Source of the DNA: Anniella stebbinsi
Taxonomy: Eukaryota > Chordata > Lepidosauria > Squamata > Anniellidae
DNA: 64,000 nt
Direction: 5' to 3'
Assembly (NCBI GenBank): GCA_029215795.1
Contig: JARDYH010000007.1
Coordinates: 78,875,763 to 78,939,762, forward strand
In this document: in pieces, positions 50,745-61,405 of the stretch
How the letters are laid out: every line of letters begins with the position of its first letter
Numbering within the stretch: the first letter of the stretch is position 1
Notes under the pieces: model-generated
The model's database searches: none
What the model was told of the DNA's origin: nothing
Seen by the model: only the letters and a program-made list of their open reading frames with translations
Position numbers and translations under genes: made by a program

Positions 50745-51215
50745 TGCACTAAAAGAACTGCACTGGCTGCCTGTTAGCTACTGAGCCACATACAAGGTTA
50801 TGTTATTATCCAATAAAGCCCTAAACTACTTGGGACCAGGATACCTAGCAGACCGCCTTCCCTTATATACACCCAGATGACATTTACGATCTTGAGAGCA
50901 GGTCTTGCTGGTCATTCCGAAATGAATGGAATGTAGCCATGAAGTGCCTGAGTGGTGGGCCTTCTCTGTAGTGGCACCCACTATCTGGAAAACCCTCACT
51001 TGTGCGGCTCTGGAGGCAGAAAATGTAACATCCTTTAAACGCCTCCTGAAAATGTATCTTTTCACACAACCTTTCCCTGGACTGCAACTTTGGTTTTATA
51101 TGGCATTTTTAACTTTTAAAGTTTTAAATTTACTCTGATTTATTTTATGGTTTTAATTGTGAACTGCCCAGAGAGCCTCGGCTATTGGGCGGTATAAAAT
51201 GTAATAAATAATAAT
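50745..51215 (+). mobile_element. L2-like LINE 3' end (same subfamily as 19824-20335)
   Basis: Readable coding remnant with ELHWLPVSY-like, LNYLGPGYLADRLP and AFSVVAPTIWKTL, then stop, 3' UTR and AACTGCCCAGAGAGCCTCGG with CTATTGGGCGGTATAAAATG. Frames are interrupted, so it is a dead copy. Confidence 0.85.
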
Positions 51216-51368
51216 TTTTTAAAAAATCTGCTCTGTCCCTACCCTCTTCTTTCTTTCTTCCTCCCTCTCCTCTTGCCTCTGCAACTAGTGCCATGTCATC
51301 TCTCCCTGGGTGAAGCAAGTAACCATATCTCATGCCTTTGCTTCCTTACACTCACACACGCAGCTTTA

Positions 51369-51560
51369 GGGGTGTTTGTAGTTATAAACAGTGTTAGATA
51401 GCCTTCTCCAACTTGTAAAGCCCTGATGAAGTACATTGATTTGAACTTCTTCTAAACTGGCTCTAGCCCGCGTGTATTGCCTCCTATAAGAAATGCTGCA
51501 TTGCCGCGCTTCCTCTATAAAAGGCAACTCTGCTGTAAGTCACTGCAGACTTTCCAACAG
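51369..51560. repeat. Unclassified dispersed repeat (family H), copy 2
   Basis: GTGTTTGTAGTTATAAACAG, AGTACATTGATTTGAACTTC, GTATTGCCTCCTATAAGAAA, CTGCATTGCCGCGCTTCC and GGCAACTCTGCTGTAAGTCA. Partner of 39543-39735. Confidence 0.6.
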
Positions 51561-51630
51561 TCTGTTCCAGGGTCACAGGCAGAGAGATCTTTCCCATCAC
51601 ATGAGACCTGATCTTCTTGGCTGAAGATGC

Positions 51631-51700
51631 CGGGGAATGAACTTGTAACCTTGTGCATTCAAAGCATGCGCTTGGCCACTAAGCTATGGCTCGTTCCCCA
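51631..51700 (-). mobile_element. tRNA-derived SINE head or tRNA relic
   Basis: On the - strand GAGCCATAGCTTAGTGGCCA (box A-like), GCGCATGCTTTGAATGCACA (anticodon-arm region) and AGGTTACAAGTTCATTCCCC (box B-like). Order and spacing are tRNA-like, but base pairing of the acceptor stem is poor. A type 2 SINE head is most likely. Confidence 0.5.
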
Positions 51701-51823
51701 GATCTTGCCACGTTGCTAACCTAATCGCAGCCAGTAAGGCTTTATTTTCCTGAACATCTGCGTCAACTTCCAGTCTGCTCTTGAAGGGCATTGCAAATGG
51801 AATCAGTATACCTTTGATTAAGG

Positions 51824-51829
<6 letters not shown>

Positions 51830-51863
<34 letters not shown>
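51830..51863. repeat. (CT)n microsatellite
   Basis: About 17 CT units. The - strand RE-repeat peptide it produces is not a gene. Confidence 0.95.
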
Positions 51864-51867
<4 letters not shown>

Positions 51868-51879
51868 CCACCAGGATTG

Positions 51880-52956
51880 ACAAAACCTTCGCCTGATGGG
51901 AGCGACTATATTTAGAGCCATGGCTACACTTACTTTCCTAGGCACTGTGTGCAATCACTGACAGATGAGAAGACCAAAGGCTCGCCGTGCTTTTGAACCG
52001 AAATCAATTGGGATTAGGTCATTGACCTTTAAATAAGAACAGCGAGATCCGTCAGCCACTGGCAGGCCACCAATCGAGACAGTTTAGCTGGATTCAAATC
52101 AATGAGAATAGACCAGTTTAGGGACAAATACACTGGCATAACTGGTTGAAGGGTATCTGAAATGATACCAATGGGTACTCTTGATGCTGCTTCATAGCAG
52201 TTCATATGCTTCCGAAGGGGGGAAATCTGGTGAAAGATGGTGATATGGAGAAGGGAGAAATATCAGGCAATTAAAAAGCAAACGAACACAGGCCCTGTTG
52301 ACTGTCTTGATGGCAGGCTATTTGATAACTCTTAGCACATATGAGATTGTGGCATGATATTCTGGGGGCCCTTGACAGACCATTTATCCTTGTAAGCAGA
52401 CAAAACGGCCTGGACTGAGCAAATTACAAGGAGTCTTTGTCACCCAGCCGTGTTTGCCGAGATAAAATGCCTGGGTGTACAAGTCCCATTGATCTATTCC
52501 TTTGTATTTATGGACTAATGTTTGCGGCCGACAGAAGCGGACCCGCTGATATTATAGACGGATGGGGATGCATTATGCACAAAAACCTTTTGCTGCCTTT
52601 TTAAGTGTTTTTAAAATGTTTTATGGAGGCTCAACCTTTTATTCTGTCTAGAGACAGCCGCAACCGGAGGCCCCACACCATCTCCCTTCCTGAAGAGAGA
52701 CAAGCAATTACAGAAAGCAAAGGGATGAGATCTAATGCATTGTCAAGAGAGGGGGGAGAGAGAAATTCACATTACCCTGTACTTCTGAAAACCCTACCAA
52801 AAGGTTAATGTAATAAGGGAAATGCAACTTCACAGAGAGCAGCAAAGTCACAAAAGTTCATCATTATCACGTTGGATAACGGATTTCCCCAGCTCGTACT
52901 TCTTGGCTGCGTGATAAATCGAGTAGCATCCCCCTTCGCCATCTCCATACACAAAG
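51880..52956. other. Repeat-poor block, possible conserved non-coding sequence
   Basis: More than 1 kb without any recognised transposon or microsatellite, flanked on both sides by repeats. AT-balanced, with several CTTTGT words and TATTTATGGACTAATGTTTG at about 52506. No gene-like frame. Conservation is inferred only from the lack of insertions. Confidence 0.3.
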
Positions 52957-53296
52957 ACTGGGTTCACCTAATATGCTAACCCACACTCAGTGGTTGAGAG
53001 TGAGCTGTTGTTGAACCAAGGGTTGTTTGTTGAACTGTGGGTTAGTGTGATGTCTAAATGCAAGACATTTTCCCCAGCTTGTTAACCAGGGAAAGTGGCT
53101 TATTTCCTTGAACAAGCCACCTTGAGAACCCACGGTTTGTTGTTGGTTTGTTCAGGGTGGTTAACAAGCCATATTGCACGATTAACAAGTCACCCTGCAG
53201 AAAATGTCCTGGATTCAGACAACACGCTAACCCACGGTTCAACAAACAACCCACATTCAACCACTGAGTGTGGGTGAGCGTGCTGTGTGAACAGTC
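52957..53296. mobile_element. Foldback DNA element (~340 bp near-palindrome)
   Basis: Left arm ACTGGGTTCACC, AACCCACACTCAGTGGTTGA, GGGTTGTTTGTTGAACTGTG. Right arm the inverse: CACGGTTCAACAAACAACCC, TCAACCACTGAGTGTGGGTG, GTGTGAACAGT. The arms continue inward through AAGACATTTTCCCCAGC against CAGAAAATGTCCTGG and GGCTTATTTCCTTGAACAAG, leaving only a small loop near 53130. Flanking ACACAAAG and TCCCAAAG (6 of 8 identical) may be an 8 bp target duplication, which would fit hAT. Confidence 0.75.
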
Positions 53297-54735
53297 CCAA
53301 AGCGATTCTCTGGCTGTGAGATTCTGAGCTTGCTCCATGAGCATTCAGCAGACCAGGGGCCCAAAGTCACTCCTTTGTATTTCAGGTAGTTTCACAGTAG
53401 TCAAATAACTACAAAGACAGAGAGACTTGTTCTATGTTGCTCTGGCAGACAGGACTAGAACCAATGGGTGGAAATTGCATGGGTGCCAATTTCAGCTAAA
53501 CATTTGGGGAAATCTCCTGCAGGGAAGAGCTGACAAGTTATAGGACAGACTGCTTTGGGAATCTCCTATGATGGTGGTATTTAAGTCGCTACATGGACCA
53601 ATGGTCAGTACAAAGAAGCTTCCATTGTTCCTCCAACTCCCATATAAACCCTCAGTTTGAGATCAACTGAGATTAGAAGGTAAACATTTCTGGCCATTGC
53701 CATTGCCACTAAATGGGCTGTATGTGTTCCTGCCTCACTGCCTTTTAAGGGAAATAGATGAGTCAGGTGGGGCAATAGGAATTCATCCATGGGCCATATT
53801 TGGCCAATGGGCATCCAGCTGCCAACCACTGCACTGAGGTTATACTGGACTCCGTTTCCAATTTAACAGAGGTTAAGTTAATGTTCTCTTCCAAACAGGG
53901 CTGTTGTCAGGGGTTGGCATCACAGAGCGCCTTACCATGGGGCTGGCTGCTGAGCATCAGAGTCCCCATGCATTAACCTCTGGGTAGAGGTGGGGACTGG
54001 GACAGGGACCGGAGGAAATGGAAGAGCGAGTGGGCAGCAGTGATGACGTCAGGGCTCTACTGGGAGCATGCTGCCCTGGAACCAACACTGATTTCACAGC
54101 AAAAGGTCTGTTTCTCCTTGCTCACATATATGATCTCAACAGACTCAAAAGCACAGGGTAGCACACAGGGAGGAAATGACACCACCTTTCACCTGAACTG
54201 CCAAAGCACATAAAAAGAAAACCACCACCTGCCCCCCGCTCTTTCTCATACAATTAGACAAGGGAGGGAGATGTGGGGGGGGGGCGAAAGATGAAGTCCA
54301 GAGGTTTAGAATTTCCACTTTCGAGCATCAACATCTGCACATGCAAAGCTAAAAGGCAAAAAGGAGTCCTATTTGGGGAAAGGCAAGACACGCCGAATGA
54401 GCTCGACTTAATGACGTGTCAGGGGAGGAAAGGAAAAAGGAAGCTGAGGGTTCTAAAATTAGAAAGCACTCTTGCTCCCAAAGGAGGCCGCTCTCGCCCA
54501 CGCATTTCACCACAAGTAGGTGCTGGGCTAAATATAACTTTGGTAAGAAATATTTAACTTGAGATGAGACACAGAAAACCCAAGCAGGATATGGTCATAG
54601 AAAGAAAAATGGGGTGGGGGCAGGGGAGAGACTACAACGAGAACTTTAGAAAATGTGATCTCTGGACTGAACGCTTGAACTCTTAACAGTTCGGAGAACA
54701 CTCAACTCTTAATACCTGAGGCAAGTCTGACATTC
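53297..54735. other. Long unassigned stretch
   Basis: G-run at about 54274-54283. The frame at 54273-54557 (+) starts in it and has no domain. No transposon recognised over about 1.4 kb. Confidence 0.35.
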
Positions 54736-54760
54736 AGATAGATAGACAGATAGATAGAAG
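54736..54760. repeat. (GATA)n microsatellite
   Basis: About 6 GATA/GACA units. Confidence 0.9.
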
Positions 54761-54989
54761 ATACAAGTTCTTCCGAAAGGTGAGGAAATAAGTCCCTGAT
54801 AGCCTACCTCTTCCCTAGAACTCCCTGTCTTTGGACTACCAAATGGCCTTATCTTTGATACTGGCCCTGACTAATTCCACTGAACTTTGGTAGAAACTGG
54901 TGTGGCCAGACTACCAGTTTCTTAAATCTAGAGCAACTTAAGATGTGCACTCAGCCTGCTGCAAGCCACTATCAGTCAGTGTCAACAAC

Positions 54990-55058
54990 GCTGGATCAGA
55001 TCGACCCATGGTCTATCTCAGGATTAGGCAGCTTCCTGTCCCCCTGTGTTCCTAAGAA
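54990..55058 (+). mobile_element. SINE (type 2) 3' end
   Basis: GGATCAGATCGACCCATGGT, CTATCTCAGGATTAGGCAGC and TTCCTGTCCCCCTGTGTTCC match the sense 3' end (GGCAGCTTCCTATGTTCC). Confidence 0.5.
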
Positions 55059-55124
55059 GCTACTTAACCTGACAAATCTGGGTATTGTGCAATTTCACTG
55101 TTCCATGAGGAGAAGTAATACTAA

Positions 55125-55470
55125 TTGAGAGATTTGTTTGGTTTTCATTTTTAATGCAACACTACCTAGTTCGCATTTCGCAAAGGAACCCATGGACCGA
55201 TGTGGAGTTATCCTTCAATATTCACACTTCTCCAATTTTTGCAATGCAGTTCACCAACCAAACATTGTGTACAAAAATATGTATACTGGGGGAAAGTACA
55301 CCTCAAAAAGCATATATTAGGGGAAATTATGTATGAAACTACATTGTATCAGGGGAAAATGCTTGCCCAAAAGTTATACCTTAGGCAAAATTTCATACAA
55401 AATGAATATATTCGAAGAAATGCACAAACAATGCATATGAATTTTCACACAGATTTGAAAAAAAATATTA
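55125..55470. mobile_element. AT-rich element, family D type
   Basis: TTCGCATTTCGCAAAGGAAC, AAATATGTATACTGGGGGAA, AAAGCATATATTAGGGGAAA, ATGAATATATTCGAAG and GCACAAACAATGCATATGAA are the typical repeated words, inverse orientation to 9699-10160. Confidence 0.5.
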
Positions 55471-56296
55471 GTATCATCATCATCATCATTAATGCTTTCA
55501 ACAGCACAGGCTATCTATAAAGTACAGAAGGGGGGAACCAGTCAATCAACTCATCTCAAAATATAGATATACATCAGAGGTGATTAAATTAGTTCTGCAG
55601 AATTCAATAAATGGTAACCTGTAGCTCCTAAAGTTATCCAACTTCTGCCTATATTCTTTCCTCCTTTCAGTTGAAGTAAGCCCCCAAACACCATAGATTT
55701 GCTACCCACTGATTTTCATGAATTTTCAGGGAGACTTTTAAAAAAGAAAAAAAAACAGAAACTGGGGCACATAAACAGGACAAAGCAAACAAAAAGAAAT
55801 CAAAACTGGCATAATTGTCTAAGAGTTCCATCACACCAGCAATTTAGTGCACTCTCGCCATGCCTGGTGTGCGGATTTGCAGCACGGTACTCACATGATG
55901 CTGTGCCTGTACTGCTGACACCCCGCCTCTTCCCCAACCTTTCCTAGAATGCTAGAAGTCTGGATTATTTTCCCTAAGTGCATTTAATGCGCCCTAAACC
56001 TCCATGTAGTTGTAAAGGAACTGGGGGCCTGAATGGATTGCATCAGGTCCTGGCAGCGAAATGCGATCTCTCCCAGCAGCCGGCTCCAAGCCTCAATACA
56101 AAACCCATACTTTGCATCCCAGGCTCGAAAGTGTTTTTTCAAAACATAAAACACCTGAATCTCAGCAGAGACAGGATTGTACTCCCTCGATGCCCCCAAA
56201 CAGCCAGACTAAAGGGTCATTCCATTTTTGCCTGGGAGAAAGGCGGTCTGGTTGAAGTGCTCATCTGACAGGACATGACTGGAGGGAGAAAGAGAA
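55471..56296. other. Unassigned
   Basis: ATC trinucleotide tract at 55474-55488 and A-runs near 55738-55756. No gene recognised. Confidence 0.35.
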
Positions 56297-56332
56297 GGAG
56301 TGGAATGGAGTGGAGTGGAGTGGAGTGGAAGA
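56297..56332. repeat. (GGAGT)n pentamer repeat
   Basis: About 7 GGAGT/GGAAT units on the + strand. Confidence 0.85.
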
Positions 56333-57214
56333 GCAAAGGAGTGAAGGAGTGAAAGAGCAGCTATTCAGGTGAAAGGGATCATAAGCTTGAAGCGCTTCTG
56401 CATCAAAGGTAAAAAAAACCACAGAGGCAAAGCAAGGGGGGATTAGGTGTGATGGAGGTCTAATTCTACTGTAGGTGAGGATATTTTTTTAATCCAGGCA
56501 TTTCTCCCACCAGCCTGCCCTAAAAAGCACTAAGCACAGCATATCTGAGTGTAAATAAGGTTAGCATTTCATGCATGCCCAGTAAGGTTGATGTGTGATG
56601 TCACTGCACAGCAGTGTGTGTGTGTGTGTAGAAATGCTTTTTCAAGCATCTCTTGAAAAAGCAGCCTTCATCAACTGTCAAAATTCCCCTTCCACAAACA
56701 GCCCAACTTGGGCCGAAAACGTGTATTTATTTATCTTCGCAATTAAGCAAGCATTGCACTGTTCATTCCAGTACTCTGTCCAAGGTTGCTTATGATAAAC
56801 ATTCAGCTACAAAATACACAAAAGCCTGGATCCAGACTTGGGCATAACTTTGAATAAAAACACTGAAATCAATGGATTGTATCCAAGTGTGTCTTTCTGC
56901 CAGAAGAACAGACACTGCTGGAGGATTAAATTCCCTGTCCTCCCCGTGTGTGCCCCAAATCTGCTCTAGAGGGTTGGGGGATCCTCTGAAGAAGACTAGG
57001 GAATGGGGGCTCCAGGGGAAGAAGGGGAGGAAACTCCTGCTACATGAGAAGATGTGCATAATGTTGGATTGAGCCCAAAGGGGACCTAAGTTAGCCAATT
57101 TTTTTAAAAAATCAACAAATACATCAGCTAAAGACCAATAATAATGGTTTTAAAGGTTTTATCAATTGCTTTTAGAACTCAACTTTAAAGCTGGCTTTTA
57201 AAACGTCCTGGCAT
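56333..57214. other. Unassigned
   Basis: Short GT tract at 56612-56629. GGATCCAGACTTGGGCATAA and AATCAATGGATTGTATCCAA near 56827-56885 look like a decayed family E2 MITE. No exon recognised. Confidence 0.3.
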
Positions 57215-57800
57215 TTATGTATTTAATAGATATATTAGCCCACCCTTCCTCCGAAGATCTATCGGTGCTGTATGGGGTTCTTCCTCTGCCCATTTCATCG
57301 TCACGACCATCCCATAAAGTAGATTAGATCACGGGCATCATCAGATGAGCATTTTATCGCATGCACGTTACTGGCCACTCAGTTTTTCGCATGTCCTTTT
57401 GACGACAACGTCCACCTCCCGCCCTTTCTGCTCTTTTTTCCAGCGCAAAATAGATTCCAGTAAATCTGACTTGTTGTTTTTTTAAGCAAAACTTGCCGCC
57501 ATTTCCTGCTGTGTGCAGGAAAAGGAGCGCAATAAAACCACCCACTGAATGGACCACATGGTCGTTACTGCTTCCTCTTTCTTTCACTGTGTAAAGAAAC
57601 CATCACTATTGTGGGACAGCAGCAGGAGGCAATAACGACGGTAGGGGAATACAATTCCCCCCCCCCCATCTGATGATGCTCTGAGAGACCGGGAACTGAC
57701 CTATGTTCAGCCAGTGAGCTTCATGGCTGAGTAGGGATCTACAGCTGAGTTACTCAGTTCTAGCCTGATACCCAAATTGCTAGATCACACTAACCACGAC
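57215..57800 (-). mobile_element. SINE (type 1-like) split by a nested element
   Basis: The 3' half is at 57215-57332 (CCCACCCTTCCTCCGAAG, CATTTCATCGTCACGACCAT). The 5' half is at 57682-57800 (GAGAGACCGGGAACTG, CTAGCCTGATACCCAAATTG). The two halves are contiguous in the SINE order and separated by 349 bp. Confidence 0.5.
57333..57681. mobile_element. Nested non-autonomous TIR element
   Basis: Left end GGGCATCATCAGATGAG and right end CCATCTGATGATGCTC are inverted repeats (about 15 of 16 bases). The interior GCATTTTATCGCATGCACGT and TACTGGCCACTCA is related to 63097-63290. Non-coding. Confidence 0.65.
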
Positions 57801-57886
57801 ATCAAACTAGCTTTGCGATCCAAAAGATGGGGAATAGGCAGAGTGTTTTGCAATTTAAGGGCCACCCCCCAAAAGGCCCCAATGCA

Positions 57887-58014
57887 GCTTGATGCCCTTC
57901 AGACAAGTTGTACTACAACTCCCATCATCCTCAGCCAGCATGACCAATAACTAGGCTGGCTGTGGACAATGGGAGTTGTTGGCCAACACATCTGGAAGGC
58001 ACCAGCCTGAGGAA
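57887..58014. mobile_element. Palindromic MITE, family A
   Basis: GCTTGATGCCCTTCAGACAA, TACAACTCCCATCATCCTCA, GCCAGCATGACCAATAACTA and AACACATCTGGAAGGCACCA. Confidence 0.75.
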
Positions 58015-59191
58015 TCCCATCCTAATATACCCCCCAACTCCTCCAAAATCCTAGTACATACTACTTTTATCAGGGGTGGGGGATTTAACCAGGTCCTGCA
58101 AGGACCAGAAAAAACAGGGGGTTGTATGAGCACATGCACTCCCGAGTAGACTCAGGATCTCACCAATTGCCGTTGCTGTGCCACAACAACCAAAGTACAG
58201 GCAAACCCACCAATGTTTTAACACCACATAGGCCCATGGATTTACAGATACTACCAAACTTTACACAGCCCAGCCTCTCCTGCTCTTCAGCGGGCCCACG
58301 TCTTTATGGCCCTGACCCAAAAGGCTTCCTGGTGTCTGTCAAAAGTGGCTTGTGATTCAGCTTTGGAGGCTGTTTCCACCCATCCCCGGGGGGCGGGGGG
58401 GTGGGGGGGGACCCCTCACACAGGCATTACACTACCCCTTGTATAGTCTTAAAAGGGACTCCGCACCTGAATGTTTTTGGTGATCACCGAAAAATAAGGA
58501 AATCGAGACTTACTTGTTCCCAGCAGGTTCCCCCACAACCCGAAGACTCTTCATTAGTGATGTTTATTACCACCATCACCGTTGCTGCTGGTGGTGGGGC
58601 AGCTTAGGTCGACAGGATTGTAAAATGTGTCCTTCGTAGGCCAAGGGGAAAGAGATCCCACAAAGATATTCTTGTTTCAACATCTTGCATTTTCTCATTC
58701 CTGTCCTAATTATAACATTGGCCATGAATGAGACAGTCAGCTCTTAGCCCCTGGGCAATTATTTGGTGGTTACCAAAGATATTTTTGGATGAGAATTCAA
58801 GTTTCCATAAGCAGCAAAAGGGCCCCTTGTGCTTATCTACCAAATCACATTGCTTATCAATTTTTTTTTCTAATTGCAGAAATCTGAATATTCCAGCCTG
58901 GTGTGTGTGGGGTGGGGGTGGGGGGTGAGTTCAGTATTGTATTTTATCTTTTTATCTATTTATTTTACAAGTATTTGATCATACAAATAACCAAGGAATA
59001 TTAAATAATTAAATCAACAGAAATGGTTAACTCTCACTTTTTATAAATATCAAGCCTGTCTTGCCTCCCCACACCCCATTTTTTAATTATTTTTTTGGCT
59101 TGGTACTCTGAGCAGATCCAGCTAGCTGGATTTAGCTACCTCTTCTAATTACCCACAATGCCCCAGTGTTATACTAAAACATAATTTATTG
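58015..59191. other. Long unassigned stretch
   Basis: G-runs at 58387-58410 and 58908-58926 and T-runs near 58860. No family or exon recognised. Confidence 0.35.
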
Positions 59192-59491
59192 TTAAATTTA
59201 CTTCAATCAGCCAGGCTGGCGAGTGTGACCCAGAGGACCTTCTCTTCTGCCGCTCCCAGACTGTGGAATGGCCTGCCGGGAGAGATTTGACAATTTAGTA
59301 GTCTTCTTGAATTTAAGAGAGCCGTGAAGACAGATCTCTTCCGGCAGGCCTACCTAGTTGAATTTTAAGATGTTTTAATAATGTATGTTTGATTTGTTTT
59401 TAATGTTTTATCTGTTTTATGGTCTTTGTATTTATATTTATTGTTGTTCTCCGCCTCGATCCAGAGGGAGAGGCGGTTTAGAAATAAATAA

Positions 59492-59525
<34 letters not shown>
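59192..59525 (+). mobile_element. L2-like LINE 3' end (second subfamily)
   Basis: Coding remnant readable as SAAPRLWNGLPGEI and TDLFRQAYLVEF, stop, then CGCCTCGATCCAGAGGGAGA, GGCGGTTTAGAAATAAATAA and (ATT)n. Closest relative in the window is 23930-24262. Confidence 0.85.
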
Positions 59526-59527
<2 letters not shown>

Positions 59528-59529
59528 AT

Positions 59530-59604
59530 CTCAAAATTGCAACAGCTTCCTCTCACCGTCACCCCTGCCCAATGTATTTGAACACAACCCCTGGACACTA
59601 TGGG
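59530..59604. repeat. Short dispersed repeat (family J), copy 1
   Basis: AAATTGCAACAGCTTCCTCT, CACCCCTGCCCAATGTATTT and AACACAACCCCTGGAC. Partner at 61336-61405. Confidence 0.55.
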
Positions 59605-59907
59605 GAGTATCCAACGCTGCCCCCTGTGCTAGCGGGAGACACCACTAGCGCTACAAGAAGTTAACAGTTGCAGGAGCAAATGGAACGAGTGGAAACACTT
59701 GCTTCCAGAATGAGGCGGATCAGAGGAGCTTGCAAAATGCAGCTCCGCTGACCAGTTCCCTTAGAGAAACAAGCGTTTCCTCTCATTTCTGGGCTTGCGC
59801 TAATGGCGGGTCCTGTGGGCCCAACAGTACAGCAGAAGGACAGCCGCAATATTGCATATGACCCTTAAAGTTTCTGGGTGCAGAGGAGGAAAGCAGGTGA
59901 GGATTAT
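59605..59907. other. Unassigned
   Basis: Loose inverted words (AAACACTTGCTTCC, AACAAGCGTTTCC) suggest a decayed palindromic element at about 59640-59840. Not certain. Confidence 0.3.
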
Positions 59908-60678
59908 TGTCATGAGTATGCCCATTCCCTCTGGCATTCACACATGTTGGCAAACCGACACAAGTCGCTCACTTCAGTGAGACTCCTTTTTATTGAGGAA
60001 ACCCCACGGTACAAAGCTTAATGATTACACACTCCAAAAACATACTAAAAGCTGAGCTGAATGATGGTCAGAAAGCTTTAGGCTCCATTCCTGTTACAAT
60101 CCTTCAGGCAATCACATGGGGAGAGGGGGGATCTTGAAAGGCTTACCAAACCATCCCAAAGCAGCTTCTCCAAATGCTGCATAGGCTGGTAACTCAGGGG
60201 ACATGGCCCACGTCCACAAGATCACGGGAAGGGTAACTCCTCAGGCACAGGAGTCCTGTGCTTCTGCTTCGCGCCGGCAACTCCCTACCACCTGAGTCTG
60301 GCCACAAACACACAATCCACAGCAAATGCAAGCTCAGATCTATGAACTTTTCATGGCACAGTCCTTAGGAATCCAAACACCATATTGCAGAGAGTTCATG
60401 TGCAGAGTGCTTTCAAAGTCCCAAACGGAGATGGATTCCAAACAGCAGGGATTTCAGGCCTTGCGTCAAAAGATGAGACCTAGCAAAAGCTCTTTAGCTT
60501 TTGCTTCAGCTTATAAAAGGCTTGTTCAAAGTAAACCATGCCCATGTGCCAACAGGGTGGGATTGCTCCGCCCACTAAGATGATGCTACAATCTGAATGA
60601 CACTTTCAAACAGTGGCCCCCACCCTTCCACCATACCCAGGTCCCCAGGGAACCTGTTACAGCCTCAAGGCCACGACA
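59908..60678 (-). mobile_element. Probable solo LTR (endogenous retrovirus-like)
   Basis: Ends match as short inverted repeats on the - strand: TGTCGTGG at the start and CATGACA at the end. A poly-A signal AATAAA (- strand) at 59989-59994 is followed by an R-U5-like stretch to the end. A TATA-like box (TTTTATAAGC on the -) lies near 60514. No internal genes, no second LTR and no matching target duplication were seen. No viral protein is encoded. Confidence 0.45.
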
Positions 60679-60737
60679 GGGAGTGAGAGAACTACTCCAA
60701 AGAGGAACTCTGACAGAGATAAGCTTGCAGAGACATT

Positions 60738-60968
60738 GGCTGAATTCGGACGACACAATAAGCAACGGGGGGTGGGGGGGGAGGACAATCGTCAGTTGTA
60801 TTGACTATCGTGTCATCCGAATGCTGCCATAGTCAACTCAGTGCTGATCCTAATCCACACCACAGTTGATTATTTATTATCATGTTGTGTGGGGAGTACC
60901 CCCTAGATGAACAACTGTAAAGTTTATTATTACCCCACCATTGACTAATGTGTTGTCCGAATTCAGCC
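60738..60968. mobile_element. TIR element, family C (MITE), copy 2
   Basis: GGCTGAATTCGGACGACACA at the left, inverse of GTTGTCCGAATTCAGCC at the right. ATT flanks both sides directly (60735-60737 and 60969-60971), suggesting a 3 bp duplication. Aligns along its length with 3682-3891 except for the telomeric block. Confidence 0.8.
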
Positions 60969-61335
60969 ATTGACATTGACATTCTAAAACTATTCCTAAT
61001 AAATCTACCTACTTATACCTGACAATTATTTCCTTCATATCTTCTTTGTGGCTTCTGGTTGGCCATTATGAGAAAGAGGAGACTGCACTAGACAAACCTC
61101 CTATGGTGAGATCCATCGGAGCTGTATGTAAAAGTCAAAGAAGGGTGCACAAGGACATAAACTGTGAACCAGTCATCAGCGGAATGAACTCGTCACTGGA
61201 GTTCAAATAAATATTCCATGCAGAAAAGAAAGAAAAAGGAAGTTCAGGTAAACCAACATGTTTGCTTCATGTTCAGGGTAAGGAGAGAGGGGAACAGAGT
61301 ATTCTAAAAATATATATTTTATTGTTAAACCACAA
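60969..61335. other. Unassigned
   Basis: No structure recognised. Confidence 0.35.
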
Positions 61336-61405
61336 AATTACAACACCTTCCTCTCCCCACCACCACCCCTGCCCAATATATTTGAAAGCAATCCCTGGAC
61401 TCTTA
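61336..61405. repeat. Short dispersed repeat (family J), copy 2
   Basis: AAATTACAACACCTTCCTCT, CACCCCTGCCCAATATATTT and GAAAGCAATCCCTGGAC. Confidence 0.55.

Noticed and set aside
51631..51700. Functional tRNA gene
   Set aside because: tRNA-like boxes but weak acceptor pairing and no poly-T terminator. A SINE head fits better.
57951..58257. - strand frames over 57.9-58.3 kb
   Set aside because: Begin in a palindromic MITE. No domain.
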